Positions 12,098-24,781 of a stretch of DNA of 60,000 nt are shown one piece after another (position 1 is the first letter of the stretch; each line of letters opens with the position of its first letter). The position numbers and the translations under genes are program-made. Under the pieces are notes generated by a model, which saw only the letters and a program-made list of their open reading frames with translations, was not told the DNA's origin and did no database searches. The stretch comes from Chrysomallon squamiferum (Eukaryota; Mollusca; Gastropoda; Neomphalida; Peltospiridae), in NCBI GenBank assembly GCA_012295275.1, contig CM022679.1, positions 21,774,110 through 21,834,109 of the forward strand, given 5' to 3'.

Positions 12098-12570
12098 GAT
12101 GTTATATCCAGATGCTAAATTTTAACGTAACGTACTGTTTTCTCTAATTGCTGCACATTAGCGTAAATTGTTATCTCTTGATAATAGAGAAACATCACAG
12201 ATTACGTTAACACGTAGCATTCGATTGGTTCTCTAGATGCCAAGTTTTTATGTCGACCACGATGTCTAGTTGATAGGTTTAACGTAATGAACGATATTAT
12301 CTTTAGTTGCTACATTTTAACGAAGTGTACAGTATCATACCTAGTAGCTAAACTGTAACGTAACGCAAATGTTATCTCTAGTTGCTACGTTTCAACGTCA
12401 TGTATGAAGGTATCTTTAGGTTCTAAATTTCAACGTAACGTATAGAGTTCTATATAATTGCAAACGTAATGTTCAACGTTTTATATATAGTTGTAACGTA
12501 ATGTGTAACTTTAAATATAGTTGTAACGTAACGTACAATATTGTCTCTAATTGCTAACTTTTAACGTAGC
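12098..12570. repeat. Decayed minisatellite with TTTAACGTAACG core
   Basis: About 11-12 degenerate units of roughly 35-45 bp. They share words such as CTAATTGCTA, TTTAACGTAACGTA and TATTATCTCTAG in the same order. Spacing and sequence vary a lot, so this is an old tandem array. CpG in the core ACGTAACG is retained in most units. Confidence 0.6.
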
Positions 12571-13061
12571 CTGTTGAATGACTCGACAAATCACAAAGCG
12601 TGACGACGAGCTTTAGTTTGTTTTTTTATGTGAATCAAACGAACAAGTTTCGTTTCTCACAGCCCTGGTCGAGACGCGCAGTATCACTGAAAGTAGCTGA
12701 AACCATTCCGTCACACCACGCGAGCTATTTTAAACAGATATGTCCAGAGGCAACCGAGTTCATGTCTGCATGATATGTGCATATTGTGATGGATATACAT
12801 ACGCAGTCGGTGCTTACAAATATTTAACGCTTTAAAATGTGTCATAACTGTGAGATAGAGTGAGACAGAAAGAGAAAGAAAAAAAAAAGAAAAGCGAAGA
12901 TGAAAAAGGGGTCTTTTGACAAAGATGTATTATGTGTAAAAAAAAACTTTTCATGTTGGTTGTTTGCTGTAGCTTTGTTCTGTTTTTGAATTTTATATAT
13001 ACACACACATACATATCCATACACATTAATGTCTTTTTACACATGAACATATATCTGTGTG
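12571..13061. other. Unique sequence
   Basis: 12590-12745 is higher complexity with several CpGs and could be regulatory. 12855-12895 is A/G-rich, and interrupted TA/CA follows to 13061. No reading frame is supported. Confidence 0.45.
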
Positions 13062-13066
13062 TATAT

Positions 13067-13265
13067 ATATATATATATTTTTAGTAATAAGAGGAAGATC
13101 AAATGAGATTTTAAAGTTAATGGAAATAACTTGTTAATATTAGGTGATATATATATATATATATATACACACCCACTGTTCATATCACCTACTACTAACA
13201 AGTTATTTCCATTAACTTTAAAATTTCATTTGGCCTTCCTCCTATTACTAAAAATATATATATAT
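13067..13265. mobile_element. Foldback (hairpin) element, MITE-like
   Basis: The left arm 13067-13150 and the right arm 13182-13265 are reverse complements over 84 bp with about six mismatches. They share the core TTAAAGTTAATGGAAATAAC. The 31-bp loop is mostly TA repeat and CA. Arms of this length in a 200-bp unit fit a foldback MITE or a recent inverted duplication. The outer ends run into TA repeats, so a target-site duplication cannot be read. Confidence 0.7.
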
Positions 13266-14213
13266 CCAGTAAAATCTTGTTTTCCATTTTTCTGTAGTCA
13301 ATCGAGCCATCAACAGTATGTTAGCTCATAGATAAAGACGGTTATAGCATTTATATTAATGGATTTTTTAAATTTTATTTTATTTTTTGAAATTAAAGAA
13401 AAAGATATAAAAAGAAAATTTAGACAGAAGCATTTAAGCTTATCATTTCTGGCTTTGAGAACTGACATCTAAATCATTCTGTTGAAGTGAGGTCACGGAC
13501 CCCTACGCTCTCTTGCTGTGGGTCAAAGGTGAAAGGTGAAAGTGCAGCAAGAGAAGAAAAAAATATGTCTGCAGTTTTCGGTTCTTATCGGTAATGACAC
13601 ATTGCCTTTTATGTTTATCTACAGCACTGTAACCTGACATAACACGTGAAGGTCGTGCTAATAAAATACACGTTGAGTATTTCTTTTCTGATAAAACTGT
13701 CTTTACACACACACGCACACGCACACACGCACACACACGCACACACGCACACTCACATACATACGAGACTGAGAAAGAAAATAGTTATTTACTTTTATTA
13801 ATTTTATTTCTGTCTTTATTCTTTTAATTTATTTACCGTTCTGATTTTATTTATTCATTTATTTTGTTCTTGTATATTCTTATTTATGTATATTTTGGTT
13901 CTTTTATAAACGTAATATTTATGTATAGAACTGTCATACTTTCTGTACAGTTCATTATGTTACTTGCATTCTTTAAACAATGATTTGTTTACTACTTTTT
14001 TAATTATATATATAAACATACAGGCACACACACATACAGATATATAGGTTTATACATGTGACTTGTAAAGAACAGAGATTTTAGTATATATTGTTAGCTT
14101 ATTATAACGTACTATATTGTATAATGTATATTATTTTTTTATTTAAATGCACGAATATGTTAATTCTATTAATAGAGAGAGAAACATGTATGAATGTGTG
14201 TGTAATAATATAC

Positions 14214-14217
<4 letters not shown>
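13266..14217. other. Unique sequence with interrupted CA tract
   Basis: A compound CA/CGCA tract lies at about 13705-13760. The rest is AT-rich. On the minus strand a good pyrimidine tract and CAG occur near 13520, but no matching donor or open frame follows. Confidence 0.45.

Positions 14218-14288
<71 letters not shown>
14218..14288. repeat. (GA)n microsatellite
   Basis: About 70 bp of pure GA. Confidence 0.97.
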
Positions 14289-14294
<6 letters not shown>

Positions 14295-14759
14295 AGAAAA
14301 GTAGAAAGTATAGACAGAGAGACAGACTGACATGAACAGTTAAATTCTGAGTATTTCCCATAATTAATCTCCTCTTGAACATAAAACCCATACTGAACAT
14401 GTAATAACTGTCAATGACGTCACTTTAAACAGAATTATATACCATTACTATTTAATCAATTAAAAAAAAAAAATAATAATAAAATCACTCTCTGTATATA
14501 GTGTGTAAACTTAGACATCTTTTAAAATTTATATACATTTTGTTTTGCTTTTGAAAAAAACAAAAAATATATAATTTATCATATTTATTAATAATATAAA
14601 TATTTATAATAAATGACACCATAAAATAATGAACTGCTTAAAATAAAAACTTACTTATTATACGAAACGGGTAAGAATCCTACAGTTTCTGTTTGACAGT
14701 AAAAAAATAATTCCAACGTGCACACGACTGAAGGCAGACACGAAAATAATCCACGAGTT
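14289..14759. other. AT-rich sequence
   Basis: AT-rich with an A-run near 14462. A GTAAGT donor-like word occurs on the minus strand at 14653-14648, but the exon it would close is not in phase with the coding exons. Confidence 0.4.
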
Positions 14760-15000
14760 CGCGTCACAATATTTTTGTAAGTCTCAGAATGAAACACAAT
14801 CAACGAACGGACCAATCGACTGGCGTTTTCCTGGGGGCTTGTCAGCGGAAGCTGACACAGACTGACTTTACTTCGTTCCAGCCAATCGAACGCGACCCGG
14901 TCCCAGTTCCGCCTAAGCGACCGAAGCTATTCGACCGCCGCTTTAGCAGATTGTTTCGAGAAATCTTTTCACTTCACCGTCTCGTCATAATCAGTTAACC
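14760..15000. promoter_or_regulatory. CpG-containing candidate promoter or regulatory island
   Basis: About 240 bp of balanced composition with many CpGs and two CCAAT words (near 14811 and 14882, in ACCAATCGA and GCCAATCGA). A 70-codon plus-strand frame covers it, but it starts and stops without splice or Kozak support. It looks more like a promoter or conserved element than an exon. Confidence 0.3.
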
Positions 15001-15640
<640 letters not shown>

Positions 15641-15845
15641 CAAATAACATTTCCTTCTTTCGTTTTTTAATCTCTTTATATCTCTCCCTTACTCTCTCTC
15701 CCCATCATATGAATAAATATATGTATTGGTTTCATTGTTTGTTTGGAGTTTTTCCGCACCAAAGGCATATAATAAAGGCTTACACTGAAGTTGTGTGAAA
15801 CTGATACACAAGCAGTAGCTAACATTACTAGTCAAGTCAAAGGTG

Positions 15846-15954
15846 ACATATCAGTACAAACAGGCTAATATACTTATCAGATAACAATGAGATCAGAGTC
15901 CTCTTTAACACAGAGAAACTTACATCAGGTGTTGATCAGCTACATGTAAAACAG
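15846..15954 (+). CDS. Possible internal exon (weak)
   Basis: A strong donor, AAACAG|GTAAGA, lies at 15954/15955. The frame ending at this codon boundary is open back to a TGA near 15845. It reads as mixed, gene-like residues ending NTEKLTSGVDQLHVKQ. The 5' edge is unclear: the available AG sites (for example TTATCAG near 15884) have poor pyrimidine tracts. No partner exon was found on this strand. It may be a chance frame beside a chance donor. Confidence 0.22.
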
Positions 15955-16015
15955 GTAAGAGTGACAACAAGGTCATGATCCTATGTTTAAGTCATTGTGA
16001 TTAGTGGTCAGAACG

Positions 16016-16018
<3 letters not shown>

Positions 16019-16061
<43 letters not shown>

Positions 16062-16112
16062 GAGAGAGAGATAAAGAACGAGAGATATATATAAAGAGAG
16101 AGAGAGAGAGAG

Positions 16113-16171
<59 letters not shown>
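16019..16171. repeat. (GA)n and (GT)n compound microsatellite
   Basis: GA tract 16019-16058, interrupted GA/TA to 16112, then about 59 bp of pure GT. Confidence 0.97.
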
Positions 16172-16173
<2 letters not shown>

Positions 16174-16812
16174 GGAATTTGCCTGTATGTATAATGCATA
16201 ATTTGATACTTAATTGTTTATTAAAGAATCGAATTACAGTAACTTTATATATATATATAATAAACAAGTTCTGTTCAATATTAAACGTATTCTTCTTGAA
16301 TTCACTAACCACAAAAATAACCACAAACACTGAACAATAAACAACAAAAATAACTTTTTAACTCGAAAAATGACGCAATCCTCAACCCAAACAGACGAAA
16401 ATATCCACTCGAAAAATGACGCAACCTGGTTTCACAATTCACACACTCATAAAATCCATGAACTCATCCCACCCAGGAACACACCCAAGCATTAAATGAT
16501 TACTTTATTACTTTAGATCAGTTACGCAAGTCACGCAATTTCACATGATTTAGCAATAAAGGAGTGCTGGCTTTACAAGCAGGAAACAGAGAGTGAACAA
16601 AACGAAGAAGAAGAAGAAGGTGAAAAAAAGAAAGAAAGAAAGCACACGTTTTCTTAGATCCTCATCACTTTTAATGCGAAAAGTTAAGGAAGAAAGAAGA
16701 ACATTAATCAGTCCAGTGAAAGCCCCATAAATATTCACACAAAAGAAAATAGACAAGATAAGCTTACTACAGAAAAATACTCGTAATAGAAAGAACGCGT
16801 CATTCAGTGAAC

Positions 16813-16848
<36 letters not shown>

Positions 16849-17221
16849 CCGCTTAAACCCGACACGATTTAATGTAATACTTTTCGCTTTACTGTTTGAA
16901 TTATTTAAGATAGAATGTTCTTAAGTGTAGCCGCACTGCGTGGAATGCGAAAAAAAAAAAAAAAAAAAAAATCTCTCTGTGTGTTTTCGAAATCAGATAA
17001 ATTCCAGTGGGTATTTTTACTTTAGTAATATCCGTGGACGTGGTTAGAGGTTTCAGTCAGTCGTCTGTGATTGCGACATACAACGCGGCGTAGTAAAAGA
17101 AATTCTCAACTACGTGTCCTTGGGCACGTCGTCTTCCAACAACGTCGCTGACCTTGGAAATGAAGTGGTTACGTCACCGATGTTGAAGTTTGAACGTTTA
17201 AGGATTGCACCACGATACCGA
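16172..17221. other. AT-rich sequence with homopolymers
   Basis: GAAAAATGACGCAA-type words repeat at about 16365 and 16412. A T-run at 16817-16845 and an A-run at 16950-16970 are present. A minus-strand frame at 16816-16550 is hydrophobic only because of T-rich sequence. 17020-17220 is higher complexity without an open frame. Confidence 0.45.
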
Positions 17222-17222
17222 C

Positions 17223-17306
<84 letters not shown>

Positions 17307-17307
17307 T
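17222..17307. repeat. Palindromic (AAT)n(ATT)n microsatellite
   Basis: AAT repeats (17222-17259) switch directly to ATT repeats (17260-17307). The locus is self-complementary and could fold into a long A/T hairpin. Confidence 0.96.
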
Positions 17308-17650
17308 AAATATTTTTAGTGATAAATTGGACATTTTTATATTGAAATTTTCAGAAAAATAATATTCACTCACTGATTTTCTCAGTTTCTTATTCATTCA
17401 TTTATTCATAATATACCAACATTCAAAATCCTTTTCATTCGTCGATTCACTGATTAGTTTATTCATCCGTCATTCAGTCTTCCATTCATAAATTCATTAA
17501 TTATTCATTCATTTTAATTTATCATTCATTTATTCACATATTCATCCATTCATATATTCATTCATTCATCTATCCATTCATCCATTATTCATACATTCAT
17601 AGACCTATTCATTCACTGTTTAAATCACATATTCTTCATTCATTCGCTGT
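17308..17650. repeat. Degenerate CATT tetranucleotide region
   Basis: About 270 bp in which ATTCATTC, TTTATTCA and CATCCATT words recur in a decayed tetranucleotide pattern. Confidence 0.75.
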
Positions 17651-18058
17651 TAATACGGCTGTATAACTAGCGCACATCAAACACCTAACATTACTTAACT
17701 GACATCCTATGTGAGGCGCACTCAACAAGGGTTTCCGCCGAGAGTGCATCAGAATCTAGTCTTAACTCCATACAAAACGTGCAGTGAAGTGTTAAAGCTG
17801 TCTACCAACGTCACTGATTTTGCAAAGGGTATCTCCGCAGAAGAAAAAAAAAAAAAAAGGAAAGACAGGATAATGATTTCTTAATTATGGTTCTACAAAG
17901 TGGAGTAATGCACAACAAACACGCTGACGTTTCTCACGCCCATTTTTCACACGCAGTGTTGCCGACAACAGCGTCAACAACGTCTGCTGATGAAATCATA
18001 ACACGCGGAGAGACGAGGTGATTACTGGCCTTTTCAAAAGAGTCGTTTATTCAGTCGT
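17651..18058. other. Unique sequence
   Basis: Higher-complexity sequence with several CpGs and an A-run at about 17845-17858. No exon signals found. Confidence 0.45.
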
Positions 18059-19085
18059 GTGTGGGGGTTTTCTGTACATGTGTGGTTTTTCTTTGTATGT
18101 GTGGGTTTTCTTGATATATGTGTTTTTTCTCCATATGTGTGGTTTTTCTTTATATGTGTGGTTTTTCTGTGTGTATGTGTTTTTTCTCCATATGTGTGGT
18201 TTTTCTTTATATGTGTGGTTTTTCTGTGTGTATGTGGTTTTTCTGTATATGTGTGGTTTTTCTGTGTGTATGTGTTTTTTCTGTATATGTGTGGTTATTC
18301 TGTATATGTATGGTTTTTCTGTATATGTGTGGTTTTTCTATGTGTATGTGGTTTTTCTGTATATGTGTGGCTTTTCTTTATATGTGTGGGTTTTCTGTAT
18401 ATGTGTGGTTTTTCTGTATATGTGTGTGTTTTCTGTATATGTGTGGTTTTTCTATGTGTATGTGGTTTTTCTGTGTGTATGTGGTTTTTCTGTATATGTG
18501 TGGTTTTTCTGTATATGTGTATGTTTCCTGTATATGTGTGGTTTTTCTGTATATGTGTGTTTTTTCTGTATATGTGTGGTCTTCCTGTATATGTGTGGTT
18601 TTTCTGTATATGTGTGGTTTTTCTGTATATGTGTGTGTTTTCTGTATATGTGTGGTTTTTTTGTATATGTATGTGTGTTTTTCTGTATATGTGGGTTTTC
18701 TGTATGTGTGTGGTTTTTTTATATGTATGTGGTTTTCTGTATATGTGTGGTTTTCTTTATATATGTGGGTTTTTCTGTATATGTGTGGTTTTTCTGTATA
18801 TGTGTGGTTTTTTGTATATGTGGTTTTTCTATATGGTTTTTTCTGTGTGTGTGGTTTTGTATATGTGTGGTTTTTCTGTATATGTGTTTTTTCTGTATAT
18901 GTGTGTGTTTTCTGTATATGTGTGGTTTTTCTGTATATGTGTGGTTTTTCTGTATATGTGTGGTTTTTCTGTATATGTGTGTGTTTTCTGTATATGTGTG
19001 GTTTTTCTGTATATGTGTGTGTTTTCTGTATATGTGTGGTTTTTTTTTCTGTATATGTGTGTTTTTTTCTGTATATGTGTTGAGT
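18059..19085 (+). repeat. 19-bp minisatellite (about 54 copies)
   Basis: Unit close to GTGTGGTTTTTCTGTATAT with variants (GTGTGTTTTCTG, GTGTATGTGG, shorter and longer T-runs). The unit is not a multiple of three and has no stop in any phase. All three plus-strand frames therefore stay open for more than 320 codons and give Cys/Phe/Val/Tyr/Met-rich peptides. These frames are a property of the repeat, not genes. Confidence 0.95.
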
Positions 19086-19735
19086 GTTTCTGTGTATAAG
19101 CTTGTCTGTCCGTTTATAAATATGTCTATCTATCTATCTATCTATCTATCTATGTAATAATCATTAATATGAAATATGTCATGAAGTATTGTTAATCAAA
19201 TATTCATTAAATTTGAATTTTTTAACATCTCAACAGCGTGACAAACATGTCTGATATTGAGAAGCAGAGAGTATAAAAAGAGGTTTTGTTATTAGATGTC
19301 AACTGTTGTTAACACACAGTACACGACATTAATCATATCATAATGAGAAAACCTTTCCACTTCAAGAAGCAGAGTGTTATCACAATAAACGATACAATCT
19401 CCAAATATATAGTTACCAGTAAGTACATACATATATATATAAAACATATGCGTAAATATATACGTACATAAATATATTCATACATACATACATTTTATAA
19501 GTACATACATACATACATACATACATACATTCACACATACATATCTACATATCTACATATATACATATATACATATATACATATACATATATACATATAC
19601 ATATGTACATATACATATGTACATATACATACATACACACATATATACGGAGAGTTCATTTTATTTTAACTTAATTTAATTATTACATTTTTAAATTACA
19701 TTTTCTTTCTTTCTTTCTTTCTGACAAATTTATTT
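19086..19735. repeat. (TATC)n and TACA-rich simple sequence
   Basis: A TATC tract at 19124-19153, about 200 bp of unique sequence, then TACATA/CATA tetranucleotide and hexanucleotide patterns at about 19420-19650 and a TTTC tract near 19705. Confidence 0.8.
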
Positions 19736-19823
19736 CATCATCAAGCTTCCCGTTACACTATATTACATTTCACGTCGAAAAACGACCGTATCAGTCGAAG
19801 CCAGGTTTTCAGAGTTTAATGCC

Positions 19824-19894
19824 TTATTTGGTCAAACGCTTCTGCATGTCTTGCATGCTAAGTAAGTCACGTATACACGTGTCAAAGACTGTTA
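19824..19894 (-). CDS. Possible terminal exon (weak)
   Basis: On the minus strand TTGTTAACAG (AG near 19896-19895) precedes a frame of about 22 codons ending DLLSMQDMQKRLTK and TAA at 19826-19824. An AATAAA word lies about 90 bp downstream on the same strand near 19730. The acceptor's upstream tract is TG repeat rather than pyrimidine. No partner exon is in evidence. Confidence 0.2.
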
Positions 19895-20238
19895 ACAACA
19901 CACACACACACACACACACATATATATCTGTTACAACAATCACTCTTAAAACTACGTGTAGAATAGAATCTGAATGAATGAACAGAAATATCTGTATCAA
20001 CCGGAAACACGTAACAAAAGAAACTGGCGCGCGCGTGCAGGATCGGAAGTCGATAAGGAACGGTGTAACAGTAACACACATTTCGAGTGGGTGACGTCCG
20101 CTGGAAAACATCTACTGCTAATTAGACACTTCCTTGAAAAACATGCAAAACCTGCGATAGCAGAAAAATTTGCTGGCCACGAAAATGTGTTGTGCGAGAA
20201 GAGATTACGATGACCAGCAGGTCAGTTATCTATAACAC
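19895..20238. other. Short CA tract and unique sequence
   Basis: CA tract at about 19898-19920. The remainder is mixed, CpG-retaining DNA with short open frames on both strands that have no splice support. Confidence 0.45.
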
Positions 20239-21326
<1,088 letters not shown>

Positions 21327-21329
21327 AGA

Positions 21330-21330
<1 letters not shown>

Positions 21331-21379
<49 letters not shown>

Positions 21380-21496
21380 GTAGTAGTAGTAGTAGTAGTA
21401 CTTTTATTTTGCAATTACTACTACTAAATCTGCTATTGCTACTACAACAACTACTTCTAGTACTACTACGACTGCTACGATTACTACTACTACTAC

Positions 21497-21535
<39 letters not shown>
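21331..21535. repeat. ATT/AGT/ACT trinucleotide cluster
   Basis: ATT tract to about 21378, AGT tract to 21400, degenerate ACT-type sequence, then ACT and ATT tracts to 21535. It gives runs of Ile, Ser and Leu on translation. Confidence 0.92.
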
Positions 21536-21742
21536 GAAATGTCGGCTATAATTATTTCATATTTCAGTTTCTTTAATTACACATAGTATTACAGTTGAGG
21601 ACAATTCAACATATTTTCTTGCAAGTGTCTAAATGTCAAACACACATATATATTTTTAAACGTCAGTGTCAAAACGAAGAAGCCATGGAAAAACCTTTCA
21701 CGATTACTGCAAGTGATATTTTTTATATTCTATTTGTGACAG

Positions 21743-21810
21743 GCAGGAAAGATGATATGGCTGTTGGTACACCAGTAGCTGAAAGATTGTCTCAAGATGC
21801 AGTAATCTAA
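21743..21810 (+). CDS. Possible terminal exon (weak)
   Basis: A T-rich tract and GTGACAG (AG at 21741-21742) precede two bases and 21 codons. These read RKDDMAVGTPVAERLSQDAV and one further residue, then TAA at 21808-21810. The peptide is balanced and gene-like. No AATAAA lies close downstream, and no exon with the matching phase was found upstream. Confidence 0.25.
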
Positions 21811-21840
21811 TGTGTGCTATCACGTTTCAAATATCAGATA

Positions 21841-21846
21841 TATTAT

Positions 21847-21880
<34 letters not shown>

Positions 21881-22279
21881 CGTCACGACATTTCTGAATA
21901 TTTAGAGTCTGAAGCCGTGTCCAAGTCATGATAATTTATCATATGTTTCAACCAAAATTCTTTAAATAGGGTTTCGACAATTTCACATTAGTTTTGAACA
22001 AACTCTTAACGATTAAAATATTTATCTACAGTACAGAATAGAAAATAATTTTTTTTTTTTTTTATCCATCACTTAAGAATATATATGTAAAAAAAAATGA
22101 TGAGGTAAGACTAAGAAAGAAGTTATCAACATAAATCACTGTGAGTGTCTACATTTGCATAAATGTTTATAAAAAGATATATTAACCGTATTTGTTTTGT
22201 TATCTGCGGTTTTATGCATACAGGCTCTGGTTTTCTCTCTAACACTATCAACATTTATCTAAAGCACCGCAAATCCATG
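21841..22279. other. (TA)n and AT-rich sequence
   Basis: TA tract at 21847-21872, T-run near 22050-22063, otherwise unremarkable AT-rich DNA. Confidence 0.5.
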
Positions 22280-22480
22280 CGTTTACTAGTTTACGATCGT
22301 CAGAACAAATAAACCCTTTACTCCGCATAACTCTTTTTATGGGCTCCATCATTTAACGACTTTGTCCTAGGATCTGGTTTTATCGCCAAACGATTCCGCT
22401 TTGGCTTTGTATTGTATACACATCTATCTGTTTTAATATGACACGGAAAACACTCGCCACGCCAAAATATCCTTCTATTT
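22280..22480. promoter_or_regulatory. Candidate conserved non-coding element (posterior Hox/Cdx-like site)
   Basis: High-complexity, CpG-retaining block with no open frame. It contains CTTTTTATGGGC (a TTTATGG core typical of Cdx/posterior Hox sites) and GGTTTTATCGCC. Inference only. Confidence 0.3.
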
Positions 22481-22954
22481 GTTTGAACCAGCCAGTACTT
22501 GCACCGGTCCGTCCAGTTAAGCGGATCAAGGGGTTAGTAGGTTTCGTTGATTGTATTACTTTATAATGATTACTTAGCCTAAAAACATCACTTAGAGGTA
22601 ATACATTTAGTCTCTAACACCACTAGATCCACATTAACCATTAACGTTTTGTAGGCTAAGTACTAATATTTTTCTTTTTTCTCTCTCTCTCTGAATCATT
22701 TACGCGGTATTTATTTCTTTTTGATACATGCTCTTCTCTTGTGTGTATGTTTTCTGCAAGCGATGCCTGTCTAATTATATCCGTACGTTTTATTTTTCTT
22801 TCTTTTCTTGTTTTTTGTGTGTTTTTTTCGCACAATCGATGCCAAAAGAATACGCCAGGAATGTTTCGCAGCGTAAAGAAAAACAAAACAAAACAAAATA
22901 AAATAAAATAAATAAATAAATAAATAAATAAATAAAAGGTTTCAGGAATACGCT
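22481..22954. other. Unique sequence with (AAAT)n
   Basis: Mixed unique sequence, then AAAC/AAAT tetranucleotides at about 22878-22936. The minus-strand frame here begins inside the repeat. Confidence 0.5.
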
Positions 22955-23115
22955 TTTTCATCCTCCGGTATAATTATCTCCCTTTTATCTTTATGGTAGC
23001 CATCTTGAAGTTTTACGACCGTGAACGAAAATGGATCCATTTAGCTCTAACTACTTCCAATTAGGCCACGAATTAGTTGCTCGTATTTATGCGAACTCGG
23101 TAAATCTGAAGACAT
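22955..23115. promoter_or_regulatory. Candidate conserved non-coding element (homeodomain-type cores)
   Basis: 160 bp of balanced sequence between repeats, with ATAATTATC, CCAATTAGGCC and GAATTAG homeodomain-like cores and no reading frame. Conservation not testable here. Confidence 0.28.
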
Positions 23116-23426
23116 TTTTTTTTTTTTTTTTGTTATTATATAAGAGAGGAATTTAAATATTACTTATGTAAACATGTTACATGGATTAATTGGACAATGC
23201 CCATATAAACTAACAGATGTCATATATTTGTAATTTTTTTCATAGAAAAGTCTAGAGAAAATTACAGTTTTAGACTTTGGATAAATACACAATGAAATGT
23301 AGATGGGTCAGATGCGTGAAAGAAATGGTGTAAATAATACATTAGAAATCTCAGTGGGTATAAGTCAAGGACTTAAAAAAGCTATTTAGTATCAGCTGAT
23401 TAGAATATGTAAAAACGGGCCAATGT
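23116..23426. other. AT-rich unique sequence
   Basis: Begins after a T-run at about 23116-23131. No feature found. Confidence 0.5.
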
Positions 23427-23476
23427 GTATGTATATGTGTGTGTGTGTGTGTGTGTGTATGTGTGTGTGTGTGTGC

Positions 23477-23511
<35 letters not shown>

Positions 23512-23553
23512 TGAGTGTGTGTTTGTGTGTGTGTGTGTGAGAGAGAGAGGATG
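23427..23553. repeat. (GT)n microsatellite with GA end
   Basis: About 110 bp of GT with TATG, GCGT and GAGT interruptions, ending in a short GA tract. Confidence 0.95.
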
Positions 23554-23769
23554 TAGTGAGAGAAAAGATATATGGAGAGAGAAAGAAAGACGGAGAAAGA
23601 AAGAGAAAGGTATAAAAATCAAGTCCTGTAACTTAAAATCTTCGCAGCAGTATAAACCACACAACACCACAGATACAAGAAAAGAAGCCAACGATCTACC
23701 GTATAAACCAAAAATAATTACAGAGAGAGAAAATCAGATAACCATCGGAGCAAAACACAAAGGTAGATA
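23554..23769. other. A/G-rich unique sequence
   Basis: GAAAGA-rich then unique. No gene signal. Confidence 0.45.
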
Positions 23770-24075
23770 ACTGCGTCTCTCTCTATCTCGCGCTGTCAGC
23801 TTTGACATTCTCTTCAAACTGACCATAAGCTGTTACTCCACTATCAACCCGCATCTCGACTTTGAAGAAGACGAGACTCGCTTCTGTTGGGAGAAGTCTG
23901 CTACAAGATCTCGGCAGATGGAGACGTAAAACAGAGATAACTCCAATCTAGTTAGAATCGGATCTAACACGTGCTGCACGGGCTTCAGAGATCTCTACAC
24001 GATGGCGGATTTATAACGGAGAACACGTGTGGAGTCGGTGTTTTCGTAGACTGAGACACGTGTAGGTGAGGCGGT
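23770..24075. promoter_or_regulatory. CpG-containing candidate promoter island
   Basis: 300 bp of balanced sequence with many CpGs. It has CACGTG-type words (ACACGTGT near 24012 and 24056), a YY1-like GATGGCGGAT near 24001, and a donor-like GTAG|GTGAGG at about 24067. No long open frame is present on either strand. It could hold a promoter with a non-coding first exon. Confidence 0.3.
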
Positions 24076-24271
24076 TAATATGATGTTTACGGTAAAAACA
24101 GTTTTTCGTGGTTTGGAAAGGATCCATACAAGAGATATTTGAAATCGTTAGATGTTTGTTTTATCTCGGTGTATGATATTATATTTAGAAGATTGCCGAT
24201 CTTAATGTTTTATGTTTATTTTGGACAAACTTTTTTTTATTTATATACCATAAAATGCGATGGAGCTTAGA

Positions 24272-24275
<4 letters not shown>

Positions 24276-24361
<86 letters not shown>
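24276..24361. repeat. (GA)n microsatellite
   Basis: 86 bp of uninterrupted GA. Confidence 0.98.
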
Positions 24362-24364
<3 letters not shown>

Positions 24365-24781
24365 GGGGGACAAATTACAATCGAGAACTGAATTTCAGTT
24401 TGTTACTAACCGGTTATTAATCAAAACAATTATTATTGTTATTATTGCTGTTCTTCTTGTCTTTGTTGTTGAAGAAGAGTCTGGACTTATTCCTGTTTCA
24501 AATCGAACAATGAACATTTTGAAATTTTTCTGCCAAACAAAGCAGACGAAACTCGGAACAAATGTTTAACATCAAGGCTGCGGTCGACCCTGGCTACACT
24601 CAAACTGTAATCTCTGTACAAACTGGGGGTCAAGGGGTGTTTGATAAAAGGTTAAGCAAGTATAAAACGCCTCACCCGCCTATTAAATCATTAAAACTTT
24701 TTATCACTTGTGCAAAAAGAAATCTGGAACATCAGCACCAGCTTTCAGTACACTTTTCTTTAACTGAAGACGTTGAGAGCA
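24362..24781. other. Unique sequence
   Basis: Mixed-composition DNA. A plus-strand frame at 24562-24903 runs into the neighbouring transposon remnant and shows no family features. Confidence 0.45.

Noticed and set aside
12670-12712. 36-nt minus-strand microexon in phase 0
   Set aside because: The acceptor has a poor pyrimidine tract and the peptide is not distinctive. Probably chance.
14652-14720. Minus-strand exon with good acceptor and GTAAGT donor near 14652
   Set aside because: Only one frame is open, and it would end in a phase that does not fit the 11545 exon. The base before the donor is not G. It could only be a non-coding exon.
18018-19157. Cys/Phe/Val-rich frames of 321-379 codons resembling membrane proteins
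   Set aside because: They are translations of a 19-bp minisatellite, open equally in all three forward frames.
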